From the NCBI GenBank assembly GCA_964017195.1, contig OZ024890.1:68563376-68627375 (forward strand): a stretch of 64,000 nt of DNA. Direction: 5' to 3'. The notes beneath the pieces were generated by a model. It was given only the letters and a program-made list of their open reading frames with translations. It did no database searches and was not told where the DNA came from. This DNA is from Siderastrea radians. Lineage: Eukaryota > Cnidaria > Anthozoa > Scleractinia > Rhizangiidae. The position numbers were made by a program, and so were the translations under genes. Numbering within the stretch: position 1 is the first letter of the stretch; each line of letters begins with the position of its first letter. Shown one piece after another: positions 32,165 to 43,361 of this stretch.

Positions 32165-34944
32165 TAAACTAAAAATAATCGTCAAACTCGATTTTTAGGA
32201 GTGACATTTCTACACTTTGTGACCGTTTAGACTCTGAATCTGCAATAGGAATTGTAAATAGACACCGAATTATTGTAGCGATAGAATTAAGATTTTCAGC
32301 ACAGTGCCAGTTACCACAAAAAAAAAAAAAGAAAAAGAAAAAGAAACAGTATATGATAGGAGCACAGTAAGGTTGGATAATGCCTTATTATATACAAACC
32401 ATTTTAGAGTGTGAATACGCACCATGTCGAGTGCAAGTTTGAGGCCCTAGTCCCCTGGAAACTTTGTTATAAGCCAAGCATTGGGGAAACAAAAACACCG
32501 TATAATAAAAAATTTATCCAGCGGTCGGAACGTCCTATATATTTTGTATGCTGGCAACTTTTACCTGCCAGGCTATATTTAGAATTTCTTCAAAGCTTGC
32601 AAAAATCATAAGAAGCGAAAACAAAACAACCATATTATACAACTTTCCACTGGGAAACCTCTTTCGGTCTTCTTGAAAACCTTTTCATTACATTATACCA
32701 GTTTACGACAAAGATACCGCGTACGGTATGGATTCTTGGCACCTTAAATAATGGACCTGAGAAACTGTACCGCATGTAACTTAACGCATAGTCTTATTAG
32801 GAGCCTGTCTTAAATTAAGATATAGTTGCCACTAATATAAGTGCTATTATGATACGGGCTCAAGCAGTATTTAAATAAAAATGTAAGTGACTACCTCACC
32901 ATAAATTGCATTATTTATGTTTATGGTAAATCGATGGATTTGGCTAAACTTGTTAAGGAATTTTGGTTTTCCATTGGTCCACTGCAAGCATACTAAAACG
33001 AAAAGGCAGGACTCAACAAACCACACCCAGACTTCACCCCTTCTTCAGGGTTGGGCTTAGTATTTATAGGTAAGTCCTGGGAAAAAGACTACCCCCTGCA
33101 TTTCCTCGTTCTCTACAGAGTTGTATATGTGGATACCGGTGAACCACTAGGAAAACGTAACCAGATGATGAGGTGGGGGGTGGGGGGTAACCCTGCGAAG
33201 GATTACCATCGTTAGTAGGCCGGGGGAACCAGAAGCATATGATACGCTTCTGGGGGAACAGTATACACCTAGTTACTTTACGCTACAGAAACCGGGCAGT
33301 AAGCTCCGAGCGAGTGTTCCGCCTGAGACCCAAAGTGTTTCAGCACCTTTACCTTACTTTGGTTTTGGAAAAAAAGAAAAAAAAAAAACCAACAGCAGCA
33401 ACAACACAAAAGAAAAAAGAAGACCGCAAATATTTTAACAATAATTTGTAGTAATTATTATATTTATGAACACAGAAGAAGGGAACCCAACAGCCGTACT
33501 AACCTTTAGATGATGATTAACAATAAGCTGCTAGCTGCTTGATTGTTGTCAGGTTGCTGCAGTGCTGTTGATGTTGTTGAATTAACGCGATGAAGCAGGG
33601 TTTGATGAAGTAGACCCTAATAGCTTAAATGACGTAGTCCTGGAACTAAGTGAGTGACGTCATCACAGTCCACGCAATACGCTTTTCAGCAATCACGCAA
33701 TCCTTGTATGCACTCGCTTGTATCCCCCGGAATCGACTGTCAATTGAACTGAAATTTGAAAAACCATGAATTTCTCTTTACTTCCACTTGGAATTAGTAT
33801 GGCAAAGTAAGCTTGATCTTTAATTGCGTATTATTTGTTAATCAGAATATCGGCAATTGATTCTCAGAGATCTTTTAAAACAAAAGAACTCCTTATATAA
33901 AGAGTCATCTGCGGTATTGTTCGTCGACTTATTGCAAAGTTAATGCACATTTTACTAGTTTTCGTTAAACACCTTCTAAACGGGGTATACGCCGCTGAAC
34001 AAGGCCGGCCGCTTGATTAACTCAGTTCAAATCCTTGTTCAGACGGCATAAAGTATTAAGCCGTGATGTGCCCGAAAGTCTTTACACCCTTAATATTTGC
34101 AATTTGTAAAAACTGAAAGTCTGAAAGAAAAGCAAACAGATCAAGAAACAATATAGACAAACTACTATTGAGCCGTGTCAATACAAATACAGAAGGTTGA
34201 TCCGTTGGTAGCCGGGTTGTCTCTTACGCCGGTTGCCTGCGTTTCTCTCAAAGGAAGCTTCAACCTTTTAAAATCCCATTTGTTAAAGAATATCACTCGT
34301 AGAAGAGGAAATTGCTTGTTTTGTTTTACAAACTTCCGTGGCCTGACCATCGGTCACTTCCGTAGCAACATAATATTTACCCGTCAAAGGCCAACAAATG
34401 TACAACTGGTCCTGACACATGTATTGTTGCTAAACAGAGCTGCAATTAATGTTCATCTGGAATAAACACACTTCTTTCCCTGATTAGTAAAGGCAGTTTT
34501 TTTTTTCGGCTTTTAACCTGGTGCATGGCTAGTTTCGGACAAATTCTAGTCGCCGGAAATCCAGTTTAAGTGCAAAGGTCGTGACGTCAAGTGGCTACGT
34601 GCATCTGCTCGGAAGTACTTCGTGTGGGTTCGTATGTTCGGAAGTTCGTCGGTGTAGATAGTACCACGGACGCTGTTAAGACTGAACAAGCGGTGTCAAA
34701 ATTCTAAACTAAAGTTAAATGGTGGATTTTTAATTTAGTGTCCACGTTGCGGATGATTTTGCTGATTTGGGTTTCTTATTTTTCTTTTCTTTCGTTTCCC
34801 GAGATTGTGTATAAAAATACGATGACGAATATTAAGACAAAGAAAAAACCAAAATTCAGATCAAAAATTTTACTTTAGACAGCAAAATCTTGGACTGAAA
34901 TCAAGAGTGACTCAGAAAATAGTTTGCGAACTAAAAGTTTAATA

Positions 34945-35242
34945 GGAAGCCTGTAGGCTTTTTTTTTAAACTTGTTTTTCTGGACGAACGTGACCCCAAG
35001 CTCTCTCGCTCTAAACAAGAACATAAGGCAATATATACGGTGTCTATAATGAAAAGCATGACGCACGTCTTGCCCCCTCTTCTCTCTTCCTAATTTCTTT
35101 TTTCCTTATAATTTAACTTCCTTCTAGTTTCTGCTTTTTGTATTTTTGTCTATTTGTGTATTTAAGCTTAAAAAGATATTTTTGTAAATATTTGTAAAGC
35201 CTTGTTGTGTAATGAAATAAAACATCCTATTATTAAAAAAAA
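34945..35242 (+). mobile_element. Retroposed insertion with poly(A) tail and 16-bp target duplication
   Basis: AACTAAAAGTTTAATA occurs at 34929-34944 and again at 35243-35258. Between them lie 298 bases ending in AATGAAATAAAACATC, a short spacer and an A run. This is the hallmark of LINE-mediated insertion: probably a 5'-truncated non-LTR element with its 3' UTR, or a processed RNA copy. No coding remnant is recognisable. The identical 16-base duplication implies a recent event. Confidence 0.88.
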
Positions 35243-36410
35243 AACTAAAAGTTTAATATGCACGTGCTTCAAAAAGATTGTTTTCAATTTGACGTCATTC
35301 CGTTCGCACCATGCGGAAGCTGCAGAACATGAAACTTCTCAGCTAATCTGACAACAACAGCACGTGAAGAGACGCTTGACAAGGCCAAAAAAGTGCTTAA
35401 GAAAAAGTTCAGGTGATAAAATTAGAAAGGTTAGAACAGTATTGACGCTTTGGCTCTCTGAGTCAAACTTCAGTTAACTCAGTCACGTAGTTGTTCCACG
35501 TTTTGAGTCTGTGGAAGAAATTTTAAGTGTTATCCGGATTAAAAAGAAATTTTCCTGCACGTAGTTAACAAAAAAATGATATTTGAATTTTTTTCAGTCT
35601 TGTTTGGAAGTAAGAGGCTAAAGGTGGAAATCGTGTATTTTTGGCACGATTTCTCTCGGTGGATTTTATATCATTATGAACCGAAAAATAGCTTGTTCTG
35701 AGAGCGTAATTTTTCATTTTCCCATTGCAAATAATGCTTTGCCAGTTGGTATCTGTTGAACACAAGTACGCTTGAGCTGGGGAATTTCAACAAACCTTAA
35801 CTTTAAGTCCGAGATTAGCCGCAACTGGCTACACTCTTAGTTTAGACCCTCGACTGGTAAGACAATTCTTTCCTTCTGGCTACACATGCTACTTTTAAGG
35901 CTGTGTACAAAGCTGACTTGCAGTCAGTGTTTTTGTACAAGTTTAAGATACTTTAAGAAGTAACGATGATTTTTTAAAAAGTTTTTTCTTTGGTGTTTCT
36001 TGGCTCTTCTTGGCTCACTAGCACTGCTTAAGACGTTTCCGTTGTACTCAAACATAAAAGAACAAACAGAGATCAAAGATAACAAACAAAGACTTAACAC
36101 GTTAAGAAGGCATTTACTGAAAAGCTTTTACAATTAATTTTTAAAAAAAGATGGATGCATTAGTTAAAGCCAATGAAAACACCACAAAAATCTACACAGA
36201 CTGATCGGCTGATGAATTCTTTGACGAAAATACTCATGGGAATACGTAGTCTTGTTGTCAGATAAAATTTAAGTGAGACTTTGAGGTGTAACTCAATAAG
36301 TATAAGGAATGCGCCTTTCATCTTGAAAGAAAGCTATTTTAAGACGTTACGAATAGGGTTGCCTTAGTTAGGTAATATCGCATGCTTTACGGCCGGATTA
36401 ACCTCGCTTA

Positions 36411-36418
36411 TGACGTCA
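36411..36418. promoter_or_regulatory. Palindromic CRE-like site upstream of gene D
   Basis: TGACGTCA, the full CREB/ATF palindrome, lies 180 bases before the gene D ATG, with a half site (TGACG) about 12 bases further on. Such octamers also occur by chance; promoter function is inferred from position only. Confidence 0.3.
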
Positions 36419-36597
36419 AATTTGTGACGTTGATCAAGAAGGCATATTTCCTGTTTTATTGTTTAAATGCGCTCAGAACACTTAAACAAGGCCCCGCAAA
36501 CGATTGTTTGAGAGAATTGCACAAGTTTAAAACCACGACGAAATGTCACTTTTAGTTTGTATTGTCACAGTGTTGTAAAACCGTCACAGAACTTGAA

Positions 36598-37194
36598 ATG
36601 AATGAAGTTAAACGAAGAGCTACAACCAGATTCTTCGAGCAAGAAATCTGGAACAACCTCTCTAAACAGAATTCTTTCCAAGACCGCCTACTGGATCTGA
36701 AATGTCACAAGCTTGGCAAGGATGAAGACATTGCTGTAAGAGCGTGGGATTCGGAGAAATTGCTCATGTTAAGGAGAAACAAAAAGCTTCGAGAACTGAT
36801 CAATTCTGCTGAGGCTTGTAAAAGAAGGGATCACGACAAAAGCAGGTGCCACAGCCAACTGGCGTCAAGTCATCACCTTCCAACATTAGTACGGCGCGAT
36901 CGACCGTCAACAACTGGTCAGATGAGTTATTTGGGGTTACCGTCAAGTTTATCCGTCGATCGCCGGTCCCGCTCGCACTCAGACCTCACGACAGACTCGG
37001 TCATGAAACACACAGGGCAAGAGGACATATATTTGCCTGCAGTGTCTGGCGCTGGAAAAGCTCGTCGAAGCTCACACTCGGCTTCCTCGAGAAATACCAG
37101 CTTATCAGATAGCGAAATAAACAAACAAAGGACTAGAAAATCATGGACTAGGCCAGCGATTCAACTGCATCGACGGGATGACATTGATTTGTGA
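36598..37194 (+). CDS. Gene D: uncharacterised basic Ser/Arg-rich protein, member of the five-gene family
   Basis: 198 codons from ATG 36598 to TGA 37192-37194. The frame is open 12 codons further up to a TTG (LSQCCKTVTELE), and the DNA there (TGTCACAGTGT) resembles the leader of gene A (TGTCACAATGG); both proteins then begin M(N/D)EV. An AG just upstream (TTGTCACAG) could be a weak 3' splice site. The N-terminal half is charged and helix-rich with many Lys/Arg. Then come HLPTLVRR (93-100), RSRSHSDL (123-130), YLPAVSGA (145-152; YLPSLNGA in A) and QRTRKSWTR (177-185; QRKRNSWSR in A). It lacks the C-terminal KH(I/V)...WL..Q block, ending instead QLHRRDDIDL. No signal peptide or membrane segment. 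A and D look closest in their middle parts. Function unknown. Confidence 0.75.
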   Translation: MNEVKRRATTRFFEQEIWNNLSKQNSFQDRLLDLKCHKLGKDEDIAVRAWDSEKLLMLRRNKKLRELINSAEACKRRDHDKSRCHSQLASSHHLPTLVRRDRPSTTGQMSYLGLPSSLSVDRRSRSHSDLTTDSVMKHTGQEDIYLPAVSGAGKARRSSHSASSRNTSLSDSEINKQRTRKSWTRPAIQLHRRDDIDL

Positions 37195-39629
37195 TGCTAG
37201 CTAGCAAAGAAGTTTTGAAAATCGCTGCCAATGTTCGATTACCCATTACTCAGAGTGGTTCAAGGGTGCCAAGCCCATGTACTGAAGAAATTTAACAACT
37301 GGTATGGAAACGGTCGTGATCTTACAAGGGTAGATATGCCATGCAATCAGGCACACTTTTTAAAAGTGACTGTGTAAACACGGTACAGGTGTAGAAGGAA
37401 AAAACCCTGAAACCTGCAATCTGCTCATGTTGAAAAGCAGACTTTAAAATACAAGAGTACTGTAGTACTATAAAAGAACTTCAGTTAATTGAGAGTACAA
37501 TATTGATCACGCATCTTACGAGTTTGACAAGCTTCAATGAACATTCAAAACCGATAAAACCCAAATTGCCGTAGCATAAGTAAAATATACGGTAAAATAT
37601 TTCGTTGTTGAGCTCCTGGCCCCAGTTGTTCATCCGGTGGATAGCGCTATCCAACGTTTGAACAACTGGGGCCTGGTGTCGTTCATAGAATTTTAAGACC
37701 TCAGTCACGGCTTCGCGATGGCAAAGAGCCGTCAGTAAGTTTTAAAAAGACGTTAGCTGATGAAGCGTATAGAAAACAACATCAGTTTTATCTACTTGTA
37801 TTTCCATTTATAAATTTACTCATGGTTATTTATTTGATTCAAAATAACAAATTTCAATATATGGACGTGGTGGACGAAGTTTAGTGTTACTGTAAATAAC
37901 TATCCAATGCAAAAAATATATATATGTTACATTTATAAGTCATTAAACGGTTCGTCGAGTCAGAAAAGCCTATTGCCGTGTTCTAACATGTTCGCTGTAC
38001 CATTGTCCCTCAGGGTGTCACGGTTGCCTGTGTTCTCTCATGTGCTCTCTATAGGCTTCGCCGTTCTCTGAACGGCATTCATCAGAAAGTTCGAACCAGG
38101 GGATATACCCCTGGAACTGGGGAGTACGATGCCTGCAGAAGGGTTTCCATCATTTGCAAATGTCAAGTTCTGAAACTGCAGCCCTTTCAGTGTATAGAGG
38201 CAATTTGGTATACTCAACAATAGTTGTCTTTGTTAGCGTATTTCAATTTATGTGTTGCTTATACACCAATTCCAGTTCATTCTCGCTTTTATGAAGTATC
38301 TTTCTTAACCTTTTAAGCCCTGATGTAAAAATGCATATTCTCCTTGCAGTTCTCCATACATTTCTTATGGAATTTGTCTAAAGATCAAGACATCTTATCC
38401 TTGGTGATCACTTTCTTTATTCTCATCACTTGAATATTTGAACAAGTAGTGATAAAACGTAAAGAGAAATTTCATTTTCGTCACTGTTAGGGGTTAACAG
38501 GATAAGCCCTAACAGTGTATTTAGATAAATTGCCTTTGGAAGCATAAACGTACTCTTCCTCGATTGAATACGAGACCTTAACTCTAGCAGCAATTCATTT
38601 GGAAATTTTACCTTAATTTTATTTGGCCCGGTTCTTCATTTCGCTTTATAACTGTATAAGTCCCATTCCGTAATTTCACGGTAACTTATTTAAAACGCCG
38701 CTCCAAAGGTTTATGTTATCTGAAATGGCACAGCGTGAAAATCAAAGGAAAGTTCACTTTCCAAGGACGTTCACTCTCCAGAGAGGGCATTACAAAACTC
38801 GGCTGGTAAAAATTCTAAAATATGCTTGAGAAACAAACAGTACCACAGGGACTCAGAAGATAGAACCATCTTATAAAGCTATGAATGGAATATACCATGC
38901 CATGTTAGAGATTTGACTAAGAAAGCATTAAAAAGAGTACTTCGCCGACTACCGTTTTTGATATTTTGAAGAAAGAAAATGGGTATATGTTGAAACACCA
39001 ATGATAAACAAAAACTGAGGACTAACCAAATAACTTCCTTCACCTTCACCTATCCACTTCGTGCCGTGTGGCACATAAGGCCTAACGAAGTAATTAAAAA
39101 AGTCTCAAAATATTCTTTCTTCTTCATTTGTTTCAAAGAGTAAACTTGTTATATCTAGTTGTCTAATTTTTCCTTACTTTCTTTTTTGCTTTAATTTCAA
39201 TAATAGCAATAATAATAATAATCTTTCCGATTCAGGATGTATAACTGGCCCGCCAACTTCAACAAAGAGAAATTTCAAATAAAGTTGAAAGTTGATAAGT
39301 TGTATTGTTTGCTTGTTTGTATGCCTTTTTCACTGTGCAATATTTCGCTGCAGATTTTCAACACAAAACTAACTAAAAGTTAATTCCTGCTCGAATTTGT
39401 GCAGAGAACAAAATTATTTGTTATTCAAGCTGTTATGAGCAATTTTTCTATAATTAATTGTTTTTCCTGAATCAACTAAACTAACGATGACGCCTAATTG
39501 AAATTCAGCCATTTGTTTGGACCAGTGGGTAATCGACCTCGCTGGATGGATTAAATTTAACGTTCTCTTATCCCTTGGTTAGTATTAATCGTCCTTTCAG
39601 GGATAGAATCTAACCAAAGGATAAATTTA
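37195..39629. other. Intergenic between D and E, first part
   Basis: Holds the palindrome at 37618-37673. Otherwise AT-rich sequence with no supported gene; the ORF at 38038-38220 has no recognisable feature. Confidence 0.5.
37618..37673. repeat. Palindrome, 56 bp
   Basis: GGCCCCAGTTGTTCA pairs with TGAACAACTGGGGCC around GGATAGCGCTATCC, itself a perfect palindrome. The compact form suggests the tip or remnant of a MITE family; only one copy lies in this window. Confidence 0.8.
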
Positions 39630-39846
39630 GGCTATGTTTACACTAGACCGGACCGGACCAGATCGGCTTCCCTTTGCATGGAACCGTTTGGAACCACTCC
39701 CGAGGAGTTTACGTTCTGGAACTGGCCCGGAACGGATCCAAAACTGGACCTGCAAAACAGCACATCGCTCCCGTGTAAACAGAAGGCCTATCCGGTCCAA
39801 TTTTCGGACCGGGTCCATTTGGAGCCGGTCCCGTGTAAACATAGCC
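39630..39846. mobile_element. MITE, 217 bp, terminal inverted repeats GGCTATGTTTACAC
   Basis: Starts GGCTATGTTTACACTAGACC and ends with the inverse form GGTCCCGTGTAAACATAGCC. The interior is rich in CCGG/GGACC-type repeats. The flanks are TTTA (left) and TTAA (right), compatible with a mutated TTAA target duplication. The ORFs in it on both strands are by-products of its symmetry. Confidence 0.9.
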
Positions 39847-42800
39847 TTAATCTTCAGGGTCTGGTGAAAGTGAAAATAATTTACTGCAAACCATGTCATT
39901 GCGTATTAAAAGTGAATTAAAAATTGACCCTAATCTGGGCTTAACGAACAACCGGGCCCAGTGAGAGAGAATTAACCCTCGATTAGCGCTAATCGGCTTT
40001 CTAGGAACTGGCGCCTGAGGGAAATATGGGGGGAGACAGCTCCCGCCATTTGATGCTGGGGAACTTAACTCGACATCTTTCTGGGAGGAAACGGAATTCC
40101 GTCATCAGTTCCTGGCTGATACAGGATCTGCAACAAGTAAAACCCCGGACCTCGCACAGGACTTGACTTCAATCGAGCTCGGTTGCCCAGGTACAAAAAC
40201 TGACCACTTTTCTGTTGATGAGAGGTCAATACGCGATGATTACAACAGGACCCGGAAGAAGTGAATTGGGGTGAGCCACTGGGAGAGGAGTTAACGTTGG
40301 CGACTGGGAAATGGGAAAATTTTCTACTGGGCATTTAAGAAAACTTAGAATTGGGAAATGAGATTTTGAACGAAATATCGAGCTGGGAAATGGGATTTAT
40401 ACCCTCCCTCCCCCGCCCCTTAAGACCCTCTTACAAGAACACTCAGTTGTACTAACAGTTGCTCAATGGCACCATTCTACTGAAGTAAACACATAAGGAA
40501 AGCTGAATAGACAACCAGCTTGGCTTGTACAATAATTGCATCAGTTAAGTGTAGAGATCCTACAGAAAATTTTCAAAGTATTCTCTTATTGAAAGAAAAC
40601 TATTCATGCAATTAAAGGGCCAGCTTTGGAGAGCAAGTTTCTTTTCTCTCAGGTTTTCATTCGCCTTGAAGATTATGCAGATTCCTCAAGGAAAACGGCC
40701 AGGAAGCACGCACGAAAATTTATTGAATTTTATCTTTCGGTTTGCACGGAGACGTTGCAGGTGCTTGAAAAAAGCTTGTAACTTTGTTTCCACGACATTT
40801 ACATAAATGCAGGTGCCTGACGAAGCACATTCAGGAAATTTTCAAGGGCTACTGAAATAAATTACCGAGGTTAAGTTTGTGTAAGATGTCTCAGTACGTT
40901 TGGTCTGAAAATCAGTAAGGATCTCTTTGAACCATTTTTGCACGACTGGCCTCATTTGCATGCCCGTGTTGGGCTAAGACCGAGGGAGGAGGGCTATAGT
41001 AAAATCTCAAGCATCTATGCTATTATTGGCTCCCGAGAGTCATTTTGCATTTTATTGCTTTCTTGGTATCTCAAGCTAAATGGATGACTGCAAACTCCAC
41101 CGTGCAATTGTTGTGTGGAGTTGGGGTTGAAAGCCACTCTTTCTGCATTGCCTTTTCATACGGCTGATAAGCCCTAACAAGGGCAGAACAGCTACAGTCA
41201 ACGCTGCCTAAGCCCGGGTAATAAGCTGTGTACATGCGTGAATCGCCTCTAGTTCGTGCATGTGCCATCGTGTCTGCAGTGTTTTTACTTAATATTAGAT
41301 TCAAGCTGAAGCCTCACTGCACGTTTTAAGACTGATTCACATCAGAGTGCTAATTCACAGCAAATTAATTTTTTAACATGGAATGCTAATTTTTTTCATT
41401 TCCGGTCAGTGAATTGTGAATCTAGGTACTCAACAAGAGAAGGCAAATCAAACATCTCACTCACCGGATTGTTTGTATTTTATGATTAAACGTGCTGTAA
41501 AACCCGTCACCTGGCATGACTCCCAAACCCTTTTGTGCATGAATAACTATGTTTTGTCAACAAAATTTTACAGCTGAATAATAATTTTATGAAGCATGGT
41601 GGTCTAGTTGTACTAAAAACTGCCATACACTGAATAATCATTGATAATTGTGAGCTGAAATGTCTCATTCAGGCGTTTTGAGAAGTGTACCCCCGGTGAA
41701 CAAACTCTCCGTAAGGGGGATGGTAGAAAGTTGGAGAGGCAACTTTTTTCCACTGCCACGAAGAACAACACTGTTCTAACCATTCTGGGGCATTTTCGAG
41801 ACGCCGAAGAAATGTTGACAAGAAACCTTAAAAATGCTTTCTGACTAAACGTAAATCTGGTCTGAAAAATTACACAGTGACACTTTGAACACACAAATTG
41901 AACAAAAAGTGAAGTTCTCAGTTATGACATAAAGTTCGGTCATCTGAAAATTTCACTATCTCACCAGACAGGAATTCATTCCTTTGGGTTATAAAACTCT
42001 TAAGTTTTCAGTGGACAGTTTGAAATATCTTGTGTCTTTCTCAGCTATCAGTTACACCTCCTTCAGACACTTCACATTTAACACCACCTTCACTAAACTG
42101 ATTATGCTATTGAGTGCAAAAATGCGGACAATTTTTTCCGATCCTATGGTCTGATGCTCCGACGCCCACCTCTAAGATTATTATGGAACAATTTCAGTTA
42201 AATAAAGACTAGTTACGGTCACTCAGTTATTTTATGTATTATTCTTAACGTCATGTTAGATCTTACACTCGTTTCACGCACAAAAAAAGGACTTTTAGCC
42301 ATGCACCGTTCGTTCCACGTTCACAGTGGCCCGAGAAAAATGTTGAAAATGGCTACTATCTGAAGGACCAGACACACGTCGTGCCAAATAATCAGTTGAG
42401 AGATCTTCTGAACTTATGTCACAACACTTGAGAATACTAGTCAGTGCTTGTTATGTCACTTCTTGGGATTTGAGTCTGATGGATGAAAGTCGACTGAAAG
42501 AGTAAGCGGTTCCTGAGCTACTGCTTGCAATCTATGGTGCTGCCTTTACTTCATTTTTCTGAAGTTTCTTTTGCAAAGTTGCAAATTGAGTTACAAAGTT
42601 AAAATTTTTATAACATTTTTATCGTATTCTGGGTTTGTTACTTTTTAAGATCAGAGATCATTAGATCATTGTTTATCTCCTTGAAACAATTTCAAATTTC
42701 CGGACAGAAAAGCTTGCATGTTGCAAGCCTTTAGTTTCTGCGATCGATAGAGTAATTAAAATGAAGCCTTAAAAGCTTGAACTTTGGTCTTAACTCACAA

Positions 42801-43204
42801 GTTATGATAACAGGCACTTATCACTATCTCTTTATCGAAAGAATTTTGTTACATTTTGAACAGTACTTCAATTTTATGGATCAGTCAGTAGCCTCTTATT
42901 TGTCTTCGTCATTTGGTGTCGTGAAATGAGGTTTCATCGTTTGACAGTCAGTGGATGAAAAATATGCATATGAAGTGTTTTGCTTATACTAAATGTTCCC
43001 GGTACTGCTAGCTAGTTTGCAGGCATTCATGCCACTCAAATGCAAACATGACAAGTAACTGAGGTCGAATTTCAGAAAAAAAAAAAAATTCCCATCTGGC
43101 AAGAAGACATTACCAAACCGACGTTTCTGTAAGTCCCTCGTTTCCTTACAAGAGATCTATAACATTTATGAAATCCTGATAATTTGCATCATATAGTAGA
43201 ATGT
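39847..43204. other. Intergenic, nothing coding recognised
   Basis: Near 40295-40400 the phrase CTGGGAAATGGGA recurs irregularly (cryptic simple repeat). ORFs at 40065-40334, 40606-40806, 41071-41304 and 41613-41894 show no domain, paralogue or splice context. Confidence 0.5.
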
Positions 43205-43361
43205 GCATACATACATACATACATACATACATACATACATACATACATACATACATACATACATACATACATACATACATACATACATACATACATACAT
43301 ACATACATACATACATACATACATACATACATACATACATACATACATACACACATACATA
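43205..43361. repeat. (CATA)n microsatellite, about 39 units
   Basis: Uninterrupted CATA/TACA tetranucleotide repeat with one ACAC interruption near its right end. It gives long artificial reading frames (Met-Tyr-Val-Cys or Tyr-Ile-His-Thr repeats) on both strands, which are not genes. Confidence 0.98.

Larger units (their letters stand above)
32165..36597. other. RBM24-like 3' UTR and intergenic region up to gene D
   Basis: The 3' UTR may reach the AATAAA at 32874-32879. An A-rich tract lies at 32318-32347 and another at 33369-33388. The main identifiable items are a retroposed insertion at 34945-35242 and a CRE-like site at 36411-36418. No further gene is supported. Confidence 0.5.

Noticed and set aside
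39627..39920. Three ORFs of 77-90 codons on both strands
   Set aside because: Produced by the symmetry of the MITE at 39630-39846.
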